Source: Arctopsyche grandis (Eukaryota; Arthropoda; Insecta; Trichoptera; Hydropsychidae). From it: a DNA stretch of 64,000 nt. Location: the NCBI RefSeq assembly GCF_051622035.1, contig NC_135355.1:22250486-22314485 (forward strand), written 5' to 3'. Each line of letters starts with the position of its first letter. The stretch's first letter is position 1. Positions 1-11,185 of the stretch are shown in pieces. A program made the position numbers and the translations under genes. The notes beneath the pieces are model-generated. The model made no database searches, had not been told where the DNA came from, and saw nothing but the letters and a program-made list of their open reading frames with translations.

Positions 1-330
1 CAAAAATTTGTGAAAATTGCATATTTTTTTTAACGCTCATATCTATGGCACAGTTACATTAAATTTTGAATCGAAGTCCGAATCAATAACCGAAAAATCT
101 GTAAAAAAATTTCTTTTTTTCCTTGCACCAAAAAATGTCGCTTTAATTTATATTTTAATTTTAATTTAATTAATTTTAATTTTTTTTCTTAATGTTTTTT
201 ATGAATTTCATTCTCTGATAAATATTTTTTTTTGAAAAATCATCTGATATAACCTCAATAAAGTACCTTGTCCTGTCATTTTTCCGTCTATTGGCTACCC
301 TAAGCGCTCAGTATAAAAATGTAAGAGAAA
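1..330. other. AT-rich sequence, nothing recognised
   Basis: Low-complexity AT-rich DNA with long T and A runs. I see no coding exon, RNA gene or repeat that recurs elsewhere in the window. Confidence 0.5.
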
Positions 331-960
331 GATCATCCACCTCTGTTGGGGTCGTAGCGGGCGGCGATGGGCGGGTCAGGCGGTGGTCTGGGGGTGGGTG
401 GGTGGTCTGGGGGTGGGTCGGGTCGGTGATTTATGTGTACACGTCGGACGCTGACGGCGCCGACGCCGAGACGCCTAGCGCCGCGACCCCGACGCCGATG
501 ATACAATCAACAAACGCCGCACAACACTAATTAAAACGACCCCAACCCCCTCCAGGACCACCCTATTCCAATTTTTTAAATATACAACCCCCCCCCCCTC
601 AACCCAACGGTCTTCAAAGTCGATTCGAAATGAGTGCGAGATTCTTCGTCCATGGTAAGAGCACGTCCGAATTTTTGCAGTCGAAATCAACAAGTTAAAA
701 TGATGATTTATTAAGACGGTTGGTGAGTTTGTCGACGCCGGCGTCGTTGCCATGGTAATTGTTGGGTGTCGCGTTGGGTGAGAGTGTGGGGTGGTAGCTG
801 CCCACCCCCTCAAAGCCGCCTTATCACCACCCACCCATTCAACCCCTCCGTCAACCCGTCGAGGTGGGGCGTCGGTGGGTGGGGGACACAGCTCTGATAC
901 TGGATCAACGGACAAGCGATTTTTTTCATCAATCACATAAGAAATTGTGAGTCAACGAGG
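331..960. other. GC-rich block with clustered G runs
   Basis: A sharp rise in GC content inside AT-rich flanks. Between about 369 and 432 the plus strand carries many runs of three to five G separated by one to seven bases, enough for G-quadruplex structures. Runs of C follow at 586-598. CpG steps are frequent (GACGGCGCCGACGCCGAG-like). The open frames on both strands are low-complexity and match no protein family I know, so I do not call a gene. It could be the promoter or 5' end of a gene lying off the left edge, or a transposon remnant. Confidence 0.35.
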
Positions 961-1384
961 TGAAGACTGAAATGGAAATGGGATTGCCTTGATCGAAAAT
1001 CAATTTCCACCTTATTAAAAAATATAAAAAAAGTCATCCATTATCTTTACTTTAAACACTTTCAATCTTAAATACATATGTATATATTTATGTATGTCTT
1101 GAAACTATATTATAAAAACTATATTACTTTATGTGGATCCAACAATCACTTATTTTTTTTCCATATTTTCTACCAATAGTCTGGTGCACGCATTCGTGCA
1201 ATTGAATAAAACCAACACGTTTAAAGAATTCATCACTATGACGTTCATACGTTTTTTATACATTTTTACAGGCTGCCCTTCGTCGACTCTATGGTCAAAC
1301 TTTTTACATAAGTGCTAAAAAATTCTAAACATATTACGATAGTGACATATATAGTCATTTTACTTTGTAAGTAAGCATATTAAA
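961..1384. other. AT-rich spacer, nothing recognised
   Basis: AT-rich sequence with short TATG microsatellite. A 61-codon open frame at 1133-1318 has no recognisable similarity and no splice or start context. Confidence 0.4.
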
Positions 1385-1530
1385 CAATCCGAAATCAACA
1401 AATTTAATATGGGATGAATTTACGAGAAACTGAAAGGGGGAAGATGGAAGATTTTATTGGATTCGTCACAACAATTAAGTTAGATAAATTGGCAAATTGC
1501 AACAGGAGACGATCGATCTGGATTTAATAA
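1385..1530 (-). repeat. tRNA-derived SINE, tail fragment (reverse orientation)
   Basis: Read on the minus strand, the stretch around 1475-1530 carries the SINE tail words seen in the fuller copies at 5224 and 5575: a 'tcaatcgtttcc'-like word followed by 'gccaatttatctgat'-like sequence. The tRNA-like head is missing here. Confidence 0.4.
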
Positions 1531-1639
1531 CTTTCCAGATTTCGACATCAGCTGTAAATATATGTATGTACATATATAAAAGGTCAATAAAGAACGAAAA
1601 AGACGATAATTGCTGAAGATCAACTTTTGAAGTGTTTCT

Positions 1640-2800
1640 GTCTTTGAAGTGTTTATAGCGGCTGGTGGTTCTGAAATAAGTGTACATAGAAACAACGTGA
1701 CATCGCCTTTGTGAATTTTGTGGGTTTCTTTGCAAGAAGACCAGCAAAAAACCCATTGCTCACCAAAAAAATCCGTCTGGAGCGTCTGGAATGGGCCCAA
1801 AAATATGACAATTGAACGATTGATTGGCAGAATGTGATCTTCTCGGATGAGAGTAAATTCAGTTCATTCAGGTCCGATGAAATGCGGTATGTGAGACCCA
1901 GAATTGGGGAACGTCTAAGTGAAAATGCTTTTTGGAAAATGAAATGCAAATGCTAAATGAAAATGCATCCTGCAGGATAAATGTCCTGGGCATGTTTCTC
2001 TTAGTTTTTAATGGGCCATTTGGCTTTAATTGACGGAACAGTAAACGCAGAAATTTACAAAAAATATATTTACAATGAACCTGTTCCCATCTATTGAAAT
2101 GCATTGCACGTATGAAACACAGAGCATTTTCAGCAAGACGATTCTGCAACGTGTCATCGCGCTAAATCCGTATTTTTATAATTTTTTAAATACTTTATAT
2201 CCCAGGTAATATTTTAAATGCCAAAATATTGTACAGATTAAATTTTATTATTTTTAGGTGAAAGAGTTAATTAAAAAACTAATAGTCCTGCTTAAGCCCG
2301 ATTGAGAACTTATGGGGCATAATGGGGTTAAAAGTAAATAGCAATAAGCCTACTTATGAATACCAGCTTATGCAAACATTAGAAAAAGTATGGTATGATG
2401 ACATTACAGGCGATTGTTTAAAAATATTAGTGAATTCGATGCCTTCGAGAATTGGAAAAGTGATAAAGGAGGAGTTGCAAAATATTAGATTAAGTATTTT
2501 TAATTAGTTTTATATATGTAGATATAATTTAAGTAAAAATTTTAATAAATAAATAGATTTTATGCCAAAAAATATTTTTTTCTATAAGACAAAAAAAACT
2601 TTTAAAAAACCCAGTTTTACAAAAACTTGAATATAAATTTTATTTTAGATAATATTAAGACTCAAATGATATCAAATCATTGAAAATATATTTATGTAAC
2701 ACTGGTCATTCAAATTTGTTGGATAGAAATTATTTAGAGCAAATAAATTGAAAAAATACGCCTTTTTAAGGTGGACACTTTTTTATTGACCGGTACATAT
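1640..2800 (+). mobile_element. Tc1-like DNA transposon remnant (decayed transposase)
   Basis: On the plus strand, broken frames still read as a Tc1/mariner-superfamily transposase. 'ARRPAKNPLL' and 'IFSDESKF' (first catalytic Asp) lie near 1735-1860, 'FQQDDSATCHRAKS' (second Asp) near 2130-2170, and 'PIENLWGI' (third catalytic acid region) near 2300-2325. A C-terminal part is open at 2322-2507. Several stops and shifts interrupt it, so it is dead. The 3' end probably reaches the 'gtggacacttttttattgacc' stretch near 2772-2793, which looks like a terminal repeat; I could not find its partner. A segment near 2195-2260 has GT...AG ends but I do not treat it as an intron. Confidence 0.65.
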
Positions 2801-2984
2801 GTATGTATGTATATATAATATGTGTGTGTGTGTATTTATATTTAATTGATCACCGTTTAAATTTCTGAAATTGCCTAATTTGTGAAATAGGATAAAAATT
2901 GGCTAAAATCAAAACAAAAATATTATACAAAAAATATGGGTCAACTTATTTTATTAGCTAGTAGCATAGATTTTTACAGTGTTT

Positions 2985-3145
2985 AGCGTATAATGCTTTC
3001 TACTGTTCAGCCAATTCAGGCGCTGCTGTCCAGACATTGGATATTTAACTCAAGGTCAATCGTTTCCTTTTAGAATTTGCAAATTTATCTGATTTCATTG
3101 AAACGGTTCCAATAAATTGACTAAATTAAAGTTTTCAGCATCTCA
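2985..3145 (+). repeat. tRNA-derived SINE, tail fragment
   Basis: It contains the shared tail words: 'aaggtcaatcgtttcc' at 3053, then 'aaatttatctgatttcattg' at 3081 and 'aaacggttcc' at 3102. These match the tails of the copies at 5224, 5575, 19575 and 39890 (reverse). No tRNA-like A/B boxes precede it. Confidence 0.5.
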
Positions 3146-3232
3146 AATTTTCTAGTTTATAAAATGCGGCAAAAATGTTTTTATAATTTATCCATAGATG
3201 ACTCTATGATGTTCTGTAAAATTGCTCTATTG

Positions 3233-3275
3233 GCCAGGAAAGCGCATTGGGGTTTACCTATAAGGCCTTCCTGGT
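3233..3275 (+). repeat. Short hairpin repeat ('GCGCATTGGGG' family)
   Basis: 'ggccaggaaagcgcattgg' ... 'aaggccttcctgg': the two ends pair (CCAGGAA with TTCCTGG) around a GCGCATTGGGG loop. Closely similar hairpins occur at 37771-37812 and 33500-33546, and in reverse near 7457-7492. Confidence 0.5.
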
Positions 3276-3503
3276 ACATACATATATTATATGTGCATTT
3301 GTATAAAAATTAAATTAATATAAAAGTACACCTGTTTCAAGACTTGGTGAAAGTTCTGATTTAACAATAAATTACTAATAATTTTACAAGCGGGAACTTT
3401 GTGTAGAGTTCGTTAATCAAGCAAATAGCTTGTATATCATGAATAACGCAATTATTTGCCTATGTTACGTAATAGACATAACATATATGTTAAAAATTCG
3501 GCG

Positions 3504-3626
3504 TAACATACATATGTACACTAGAATATATTAACATATAACATATATGTACACTAGAATATATTAACATATAACATATATGTACACTAGAATATATTAA
3601 CATATAACATATATGTACACTAGAAT
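3504..3626. repeat. Tandem repeat, 33-bp unit, about 3.5 copies
   Basis: A unit ending 'gtacactagaatatatta' is repeated head to tail almost without change. Each unit contains the palindromic word ACATATATGT. It abuts the left end of the hAT remnant at 3628. Confidence 0.8.
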
Positions 3627-3627
3627 A

Positions 3628-4620
3628 TTTCGAATTTCCAATTCGAATATTGGAATATTCGATATTCGAATATATTCGGCCTATTTTGAACTATTCTTTA
3701 TTCGAATATTTGAGCAATTATTCGAATAATATTCGTGAATTTTTTTAATGTAATTTTAATAAAATATTTTACAAATTTAGAATTTTTTTTTAACATAATA
3801 CAATTTTATTTTTAACTCAAAATGTGTAACGCAGCAGTGTATTGTGTGAAAGACGTATTAGTCGTCGACTCGGAGTCATTTTATCGCCTCAGTGCAATGG
3901 ATTCTTAGAACTTGACATTGGAATTCCTCGCTTTACAAATTGAACTTGTGTATTTTACGAAAAAAACTTATTGCAGTTTATTTGAAACGAAAACGAAAAT
4001 ACAGTCCGAAGCGGGAACGCAATTTTAATGGATAAGCAGAATTATTTCTTTTCATTTATGTTGTTTTGAACTTCAGTTGTGTTTCGGAGTTTTTTTTCTC
4101 AAATTTGAACTTCAGAATCGATCCGGGTATTTTTTCTCAAATTAAATAAATTGATTGAAAGCGCGTGCACGTTATAAAAGACGTTTTTCAAATTCCAAGA
4201 TAATTCCAAAAGGTTAAAGAAAGATTTCAAGTAATTGGATAACTTTAAAAAACGAACCGAAGCTTTAGATATCCTTTAAAAACTTTATTAACAATTAAGC
4301 CAGCGTCAACTGTTACTGAAAGAATATTCTCCACAGCAGGAATAATAAAAACAAAAGTAACGGCGAGATTAAATTTTGAAACATTTAACGCATTATTATT
4401 TTAAAAATATGTATTTATAAAATTAAAATAAAGTTTATGTATGACGATAAATTTACTTTTTCTTTTTAATTTATGAGAACCCGACTCATTTTAATTATTT
4501 TGAATTAATATTTCTCTCTGTTTTCTATTGTTTAAAACTATTCGAATATATTCGAATATTTTGAATTTTAGTATTCGATATTTGAATAGTTGATGAAGTC
4601 GAATAATTGGAAACTCTAAT
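3628..4620 (+). mobile_element. hAT-superfamily transposon remnant
   Basis: Near 4298-4405 a broken plus-strand frame reads 'KPASTVTERIFSTAGI' followed by 'TKVTARLNFETFNAL', the C-terminal dimerisation region typical of hAT transposases. The ends are rich in ATTCGAATATTCG words, and an imperfect inverted terminal repeat can be seen (left 'gaatttccaattcgaata', right, reversed, 'agagtttccaattattcga'). The rest of the transposase is missing or unrecognisable. Confidence 0.6.
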
Positions 4621-5220
4621 ATACACAGATAAAAAGAAATCACTCACATGAAATATTAAACATAATTCAAGGGTATTAACAATGTGCAACGGTCGTTTAA
4701 GGTCCGACAACTGACTCAAAGAGGAAAACAGAATCCATCCCTGGGGCGGACCCAACGCCCTGAAGAGACATAAACGCGAAAATAAAATTAAATATTAAAG
4801 GTATCGTAGTAGCCAGGTGTCCCCTTCGACGAGAGACCTCTACAACCGAATTTTCGTTTCGCACACGCACTATCACGCTATTCCCTACCTCTGTCTAACC
4901 AACACCGTCTACCCGTGGGAACATAGCCGCATCCCTCTCCTGCATGGGGGGTGAAATGGAGTGGTATGGGCGGGGGTGAGATATCCAGTTATTACGAGTA
5001 TTATTCGGTCTGTACGCTATACATTATTGTATTACTGTGTGTATAAATTTCGCCATCCTGTGATATGATGCCGCCCGTTTAGCTCACATATGATACAGTG
5101 CGACCCAAAAGCCCACCGTCGTTTGTATCATCACGCTAGATTCGACGTGTCAAAGAAATTAACCATCGAATTTCTCGTAGCATTGAAATATGAATAAACT
5201 TTAAAGTTTTTTTTTATAAG
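4621..5220. other. Moderately GC-rich sequence, unclassified
   Basis: Balanced base composition between about 4680 and 5150, with no open frame worth calling and no inverted ends found. The right part runs into a SINE at 5224. It may be an old retroelement fragment; I cannot support a family. Confidence 0.3.
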
Positions 5221-5223
5221 TAA

Positions 5224-5475
5224 GCAGTATAGCTCAGCAGTTAGCGTATGAAAGGTCCTGGGTTCGAGCCCTGGTTAGACCTCAATTAAAAACAATCATA
5301 CTTTTTAATATTTCTGAGTAAGCTGCTCGTCAGATTTGGATACAAGTCAATCGTTTTCTATATGAGTTTACTAATTTATCTGATTTTATTGTTGAAAAGG
5401 TTCCTCACAAAGTGGGTGCCCACTCTCTATTTGTCACCACTGTCTGATTAAATATAATTTCAAATTTGCAAATTT
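5224..5475 (+). mobile_element. tRNA-derived SINE, copy A
   Basis: The head keeps RNA polymerase III internal promoter boxes: an A-box-like 'tagctcagcagttagcg' at 5230 and a B box 'gggttcgagccc' at 5261. The body and tail follow ('gtcaatcgttttctat', 'atttatctgattttattg', 'gttgaaaaggttcc', then 'gcccactctctatttgtcacc'). The same tail recurs in copy B and at 2985, 19575 and 39890. The head does not fold into a full tRNA, so this is a SINE and not a tRNA gene. Confidence 0.7.
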
Positions 5476-5574
5476 AAGTCTAGCCATAAGTGTCGATTTC
5501 GAGCCACCTGATATGGCAGTGAGGTAAAAATAGAATTAAAAATAAGTGGAAGTAAGTAAATAGCAAATATCCAA

Positions 5575-5870
5575 GACCATAGCTCGGTGGTTGGGTCAAT
5601 GATAACCAACGAGAGGTTGCCGGGTTCGATCCCGTGGATTTAAAAGAATTTATTCCGATTATACATGTAGTGCTGCTGGTTAGACTTGGATATGTGACTC
5701 CAAGACTCCATCAGAATTTGTCAATTTATCTGATTTTATTGTTGAAACAGTTCCTCCATCAAATTGGCAAAAAATATCCTACCCACTATGTCGCCACTAT
5801 TTGAATATGATATCAAAATTAATAATCTATAAATTTATACACGTACAAGTTTAATACCATATATGTCGCC
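5575..5870 (+). mobile_element. tRNA-derived SINE, copy B
   Basis: The head has 'atagctcggtggttgggt' (A box) and 'cgggttcgatccc' (B box, 5622), then a tail homologous to copy A: 'atttatctgattttattg', 'ttgaaacagttcctcc', 'cctacccactatgtcgcc' and 'atttgaatatgatatc'. It stands about 100 bp from copy A in the same orientation, with an extra stretch in the head between the A and B boxes. Confidence 0.7.
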
Positions 5871-6139
5871 CAGGGACAACCCGTAATGACATCGTGGGGA
5901 AATATAAATTATTAAAAAAAAAGTGTGTATTATTAAAAAAAACCATATTCTTATATTTTCTATAGAAATTGGTATCATACATTTTTTTTTTTTTTAATAT
6001 CTTGATTTATAATAATAATTACAGATTGAGTGCCTATGCATAAACTCAGATGACAGTCATATAGCGTATAAAACAATAACGTCATACATATGTATGTACA
6101 TATTCAGCGCGATAACTTTTTTTTTAACTGTCGATACAA

Positions 6140-6265
6140 AGAGTGTTATCATTAGAGGTAGAATAGTCACAGTGCTATCCATTGTTCGGCAAACCTTTAA
6201 CAATGCATTTACAACCTTTGAACACTACACGGCCCCGTCATGGCTCTGGTGACTAGTTATCATTT
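6140..6265. repeat. Short repeat fragment shared with 44040-44156
   Basis: The core 'ggcaaacctttaacaatgca' is found in reverse at the element near 44090 ('tgcattgttaaaagtttgcc'). The sequence 'gttatcatt' occurs at both edges (6146 and 6256) and may be a remnant of a target duplication. Confidence 0.35.
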
Positions 6266-6830
6266 ATTCAACCGTAATAATTTTTAAATTATGCAGTTTG
6301 AATTTACTTTTGATTATTTAAGTCTTATACGGTAATGTGATTAATGTAAATAAAACAAGAACAAATTTCAAAATTCCTTTTGATAACTTTATATGAATCT
6401 ATTTATTATTTATGATAAAAAGTGGTTAAAAACTAATGAAAACCTTGTAAAAACACCTCTGTGCGTATATATAACTTCTGTATTATTTAAATATATAGCA
6501 TTTTTTCGAAAAGTTTTTGTTTAATTTAAAAGTTTCATTTTATGGTCATTGAAATGAGTTTTCACGTCTTGAAATATTTTTTGAATGTGGTTTGTAGCTA
6601 CATCTACGTATGACACTATTATATACTAGCGTTGGCTGATATTCAAGAAAAGTGTTTTTAAAAGTTTTCAATAGATGTCACTTTTCATATAATGTTTATT
6701 TTAAAAGCTCAACAAAATATTTATTCTCAGTGAATTATTGCATTATTAACGTTTAAAATTAATAGTAAATAGCAACCACGTTGTAAATAAAAAAAAACAA
6801 TTAAAAGACATGAAAATATGGTTAATAAGA
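6266..6830. other. AT-rich spacer, nothing recognised
   Basis: AT-rich DNA without recognisable exons or repeats, upstream (on the plus strand) of the tRNA terminator. Confidence 0.4.
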
Positions 6831-6841
6831 AAAAACAAAAA
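6831..6841 (-). terminator. RNA polymerase III terminator of tRNA-Leu
   Basis: On the minus strand, just 3' of the mature tRNA end, a run of four T (6838-6841) is followed by a run of six T (6831-6836). Pol III stops at such T runs. Confidence 0.75.
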
Positions 6842-6853
6842 GGATTTGTGTTT

Positions 6854-6936
6854 GTCAGAAGTGGGATTCGAACCCACGCCCACAGAAGTGGACTGCGACC
6901 TGAACGCAGCGCCTTAGACCGCTCGGCCATCCTGAC
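6854..6936 (-). tRNA. tRNA-Leu-CAG: tRNA-Leu (anticodon CAG)
   Basis: An 83-nt class II tRNA. The acceptor arms GTCAGGA and TTCTGAC pair over seven positions (one G-U). The D-arm region is 'GGCCGAGCGGTCTAAGGC'. The anticodon stem CTGCG/CGCAG holds the loop TTCAGGT, giving anticodon CAG. A long variable arm follows, as expected for leucine tRNAs, then the T arm with GGTTCGAATCC. The CCA end is not encoded, as usual in eukaryotes. No intron. All boxes are intact, so it is very probably a functional nuclear gene and not a SINE head. Apparent open frames over it are artefacts of the tRNA sequence. Confidence 0.97.
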
Positions 6937-8479
6937 AGTGACGGTGCCAGTGCAAACTTTCGCATATAAGTTGTAAGCGTTTCTAAAATGGTATTTGAAA
7001 TTAGAAATTTATTTATATAACATTTCATAACAATTAGAAACGAAAAAAAATACAATTCGGACTTTAGTTCCTACTCTAGTATGACTAGAAACAACTCAAA
7101 ATACAATCATTTCACAACTCTAACATGCTTAAAAAAAGCCGAAATCGTGGACTCCACAGCCCTATTTTCAAAAAAAACGTATATTTTAGGGTTGCCAACT
7201 GGGAAGTAAAAAAAGACAAAAATTCCCAAAAATATTTAATTTTATTAAAAAATTACAGTTAAGCCTCGACCTTAAGAATTTGTTCAAAATTTAGCATAAG
7301 ACCGTTTAGAACAGCGGTCGCCAACCTTTCAAACCTCATGGACCATTAATTTCATAATATATATTTTAATTTTTAATAAGGTATAATACATTTGTAAAAT
7401 AATTATCAGAAAACTTCCATTTTATTTATTTCAAGTTTGGACATTTATAGTATTACAGGAATTCCTAATGCGCCAAAATGGTCAAAAATATAACAGAAAA
7501 GAAAAGAAACAAAATAATAACTAAAGAAACGACTTTTAAGAAATAATAACAAGATTATTTTTCGCTCGTAAGCAGAGAAATCATAATATTTCTCTGGTTG
7601 TAAATGCGTATCGTCGTAATTCAAAACATTGTTGTAATTCAAAACATCAACGGTGATCTAAATTTAACTCAATCTCGCTCTTTAGCTTAATTTTGATATT
7701 TTAATTTCAATTTTTAAATTTAATTTTTATTTCGATATTTTGTACGCTACTGGTTTAAAAATATGACCTGGGGACCGTTCGTTGGTTAGGTGCGTACGCA
7801 GCATTAGGTGATCAGATTTTTACAAGGTTTTACTACGTTTCACTTCGTTATAATATCAAAAGAGTCCTCTAATCAAAATGGACATATAACAATCGCTTAA
7901 CATTCTTTATAATCATATAATCGATTTATGATCATTTATATATATCATTTAAAGTTGAAAAACCTTTTAAAAATACTTTGATGGTGATACATGGGGAAGT
8001 GTATAAATACGAATTAATAAAACTAGATACTGCTTTTATACGATTCTAGGACAACTTGCTGAAAGATTTCATGCTTTAATTATATTACACGGCAATAAAA
8101 ACTTTTGACCTAAATATAATGTATTGTTTTGTTGATAAAATAAAACTAGAAAGTTTTCAATTAACTTTATTAAAAAAGAGCAACTACATATGAACGTCCA
8201 ACGATTCAAAAGTCGTTTCTCCAAATATTTAAATAACGGTTACAATATACTTATAATTCAAAAAGTCAACATAAAAACTAATATCAATATTGTGAATAAA
8301 AAATACTTGTATGAAATGTGTCAGTGAGTTGTCCCCGCGATAAAAAGCCACCGCGAGGAAATGTCCAAATGAAATTTACAAATTTCATTATAAATAATCT
8401 GTGTGATTGTAATTTTTACATACCTCCTTTACGTTTCACTTACGATTACAATTTAGGATAAAGTTTACCTCTTATCCGA
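6937..8479. other. AT-rich intergenic region with a hAT terminal fragment and a hairpin repeat
   Basis: At 7312-7344 'cagcggtcgccaaccttt' followed by 'catggacc' resembles the left terminal repeat of many hAT elements (CAGNGGTYGGCAACCT type); I found no convincing right end. At 7457-7492 a reversed copy of the GCGCATTGGGG hairpin family occurs ('ggaattcctaatgcgcca'). Otherwise AT-rich with no exon seen. Confidence 0.35.
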
Positions 8480-8485
8480 TCGTTT

Positions 8486-8680
8486 TCATACTTTGCCATA
8501 TTGCTCATTTTGGTCATCAATATAAGTAAATGGATCCTCCGCCATTACGATGATGCAAAAATATCGTGTAAGACGCGTTTGATCTGCCCGGCGAGATGGT
8601 CGTTGACATTTATCCATGGTTTGTTTATAAGTTTTAAACATAGATGGCGGTAGTAAAATAAAATTATTGTTTTTATTCAA
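8486..8680 (-). other. Possible small coding exon, unrecognised
   Basis: A 64-codon minus-strand frame. Its inner start near 8545 has the context AATGGCGGAG and reads 'MAEDPFTYIDDQNEQYGKV'. The stretch has more balanced base composition than its flanks, and 'CCGCCATCTATG' upstream resembles a transcription-start environment. A possible donor (GTATGA) overlaps its end. I do not recognise the peptide and see no downstream exon, so this may be noise. Confidence 0.2.
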
Positions 8681-9057
8681 AATAATAATTTTATATACAA
8701 ATTATAAAAGAGGTATTTTTTTAAAAAACTTTTTTTTATGTATAATTGTGTGACTACAATAAATAATATCAGTGGTCACCAAGCTATAAATAATCTAAAA
8801 GTGGGTAGAATCTAATTTAATCTATCTTGTTTTATTTATTATCAGTTTATCTACATATATATGCGCGTATACGTCAAATTTAGATTGTACTTATTAGAAA
8901 ATAAAGTTTTTAAAAAATACTAATCTTTTTATGTTTTATCCTTTATTTTTAATTGTAAAAATATCAAAATATACACATTTTTTTCGTTGAAGCTGCATAT
9001 CAGGTACATTAAAAAGACACTTGGATTTTTTTTTCAAGTAACACATTACAGTTTATT

Positions 9058-11091
9058 CTATTTCATTTTAAGACCTTCTCTTATAGCTGCGTGTAATGAA
9101 TATTTTACATCACACAATGGGAAGAAGTCGTCGGTATCAATTGACCACAACATCATACCAGCTAATCCTTCTTTGAATGCATATTCAGCCTAATTATAAA
9201 TAATGCAAAACATTTTTTTCAGTAAGAGATACGTAATAATATTTAAAACATTTTGTTGAATATAATATGAACTTGAATACCTTTTGTTTAACTGTACTTG
9301 GATCTTCAAAAGTGATCCACTGATTTCCATTGTAAGCATATTTGTTGGCGTAAGTAGCATTTGCAACTTGAGTCCATTTATTACTCTCCAATAGCATATC
9401 ACAAATCTCATAGTACGCAAGGAAACCTAAATTAAATCGTATTTTACAAATTTTCAAAATATTTATGTTTTTTGGATACCCAATGATGTTCAAAATACAT
9501 ACCTGGAATCAAGGTGAAACGTCCTGCTTTTCCAACTCCTACAACGCTTGCTCCTAATTCATTTGAGGTCAATGACGATAGTTCATAAGATCTACCCGAT
9601 GAGAGAACGCCAAGGACCAACTTGTTCGCAGGACAGCCTTTGCTCAACCACATTTTAACACTGTCGTCCTAAAAAAAATGAATTAACCCCATAAAAAAGG
9701 AAACATATTTTCTTGAGATTCATACATAGATACATATACTAACGACTGAACCAGCATTTGAGTCGCCTTGTAATTTATACAGAGGTGCTACATGAGAAGT
9801 CACATCTGGGCGATGATAGTCATACGCCATTAACAACACATAGTCGACAGAATCGGCAATTTCTTTCACGTCATATCCAGATTCGATAACCTGAGCTCCT
9901 GCTCCTACTGCTGTTGCAATCTGTTTTCCTCTGGGAAGAAACCTGGCTTTCATTTCTTTTAAAAGTTGTGGGAAATTTTGCTTATCACTCGGGATGCCAC
10001 CTCTCTGTATTAAAAATGTATGTATATATTTTTCACTATCTTATTCATTTATAATATATATATGTATATGTATAGTAGTTGTAAATGCATAATATTTATT
10101 ATATTACCTCTGCTGGATATTCCCAATCGATATCAACGCCATCGAATCCGTAATATACCAAATATCTCAGCAAATGTTCGATGAATCTTGATCTAGATTC
10201 AACTGTTTCAGCCATCTATAATACATTTAAAAATTAAATCAAAATTTTATATTTACGATGCGTAAATTGAATATTGGTTGTTTTTAGATAACATTTATGT
10301 CACAGACCAGATATTACTGTCACCGAGAGGGTAGCATTTTCATATACAGGAAACTATACACATTTGTTACTTAAAATGGTGAGCTATGATTTTCAGTTGT
10401 CCAATTATGTACATATATATTATTTGATGAAAATACTAGTTGTTTGAGATAAACACTGTGTTTATTTTTTTTAAATTGAGTTGAGTACAGTAATTTTGCT
10501 AAATTGAAAAATAAACTAACGAGACAACTGCGTCACCTTCGCAAAATTTCAACTGAAATAATTCAAACATTAATCTTACAACTGAGAATTTTTCGGATCC
10601 TTCGGTCCAACCTCCAATAGACAGCATAATTTTCAGACATGGATTTTCTTCTCGCAACTGTCTGAATAAATAGTACTGTCCAGCTCCACCTGCTTCAGGC
10701 AAATCGTTAAATGCATCCAAGGAAAAGGTGTAGCCTTCCAAATTCAGCCCAGCAAATGCATACACCATGTGAGTACAGAGAGAGGAATTTATCATACCAA
10801 TGTCATATTTTCCTAATTCGGGTCGATATATAGCCCAACTCGAATAATAACAAAATAAAACATGATCTAAAAATCAGAAAAAAATATACATATAATGCAA
10901 ATCAACTACATATGTAAATTTGAAGCAAAACGTACATACGTTAATTAGTTCGATTGATTTATTTTTGTTTTGAACAACAATATAAATAAAAAGTTACCTT
11001 TTTTACACTCATCAGCACTACTGGGACATATCAACGATAACAAAACTATCGACGCACATATTCCGAAGGAAAAACGAGCAATCCCCGACAT
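9058..11091 (-). CDS. Chitinase / chitinase-like protein, glycoside hydrolase family 18
   Basis: Seven exons on the minus strand: 11091-10998, 10866-10580, 10215-10108, 10004-9744, 9668-9503, 9426-9281 and 9189-9058, all with GT-AG introns and agreeing phases. They encode 397 aa. Residues 1-26 form a signal peptide (hydrophobic 'SIVLLSLICPSSA'), so the product is probably secreted. The (beta/alpha)8 barrel shows 'FCYYSSWAIYRP', 'KIMLSIGGWTEGSEKFS' and the family signature 'DGVDIDWEYP' (Asp152, Asp155, Asp157 and catalytic Glu159). 'LMAYDYHRP' and 'GLAGMMLWSIDTDDF' follow near the end. All catalytic residues are present, so hydrolysis of chitin beta-1,4 links is expected. No chitin-binding domain or Ser/Thr linker follows the barrel; the protein ends at 'EGLKMK'. 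The start codon is chosen for the signal peptide. An AATAAA lies directly after the stop (9052-9057). The exact chitinase group is not assigned. Confidence 0.92.
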
Positions 11092-11175
11092 GATTGCGAA
11101 TTTGATTGCTCAAAAATAATATACGATTATATCGTCATTCAAACTATGCGCAATGATAAAAAATTCAAAACATCT

Positions 11176-11185
11176 CTTATAAATA
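11176..11185 (-). promoter_or_regulatory. Possible TATA box of the chitinase gene
   Basis: On the minus strand 'TATTTATAAG' lies about 90 bp upstream of the start codon. A TCATT initiator-like word follows with its A at 11154, close to the usual 25-31 bp spacing. AT-rich surroundings make chance likely. Confidence 0.35.

Noticed and set aside
475-936. 153-codon minus-strand frame in the GC-rich block
   Set aside because: Low-complexity composition effect without similarity, start context or partner exons.
1133-1318. 61-codon open frame
   Set aside because: No similarity, AT-rich, no exon signals.
2170-2265. GT...AG segment in the Tc1-like remnant as an intron
   Set aside because: The surrounding transposase is decayed and intronless in its family; the signals are weak and AT-rich chance matches are expected.
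5224-5290. A functional tRNA gene
   Set aside because: A and B boxes are present but acceptor and anticodon stems do not pair; a SINE tail follows, shared with other copies.
6727-7055. Minus-strand frames including MAERSKALRSGRSPL
   Set aside because: They run through the tRNA-Leu gene; this is the well-known spurious peptide of tRNA sequences.
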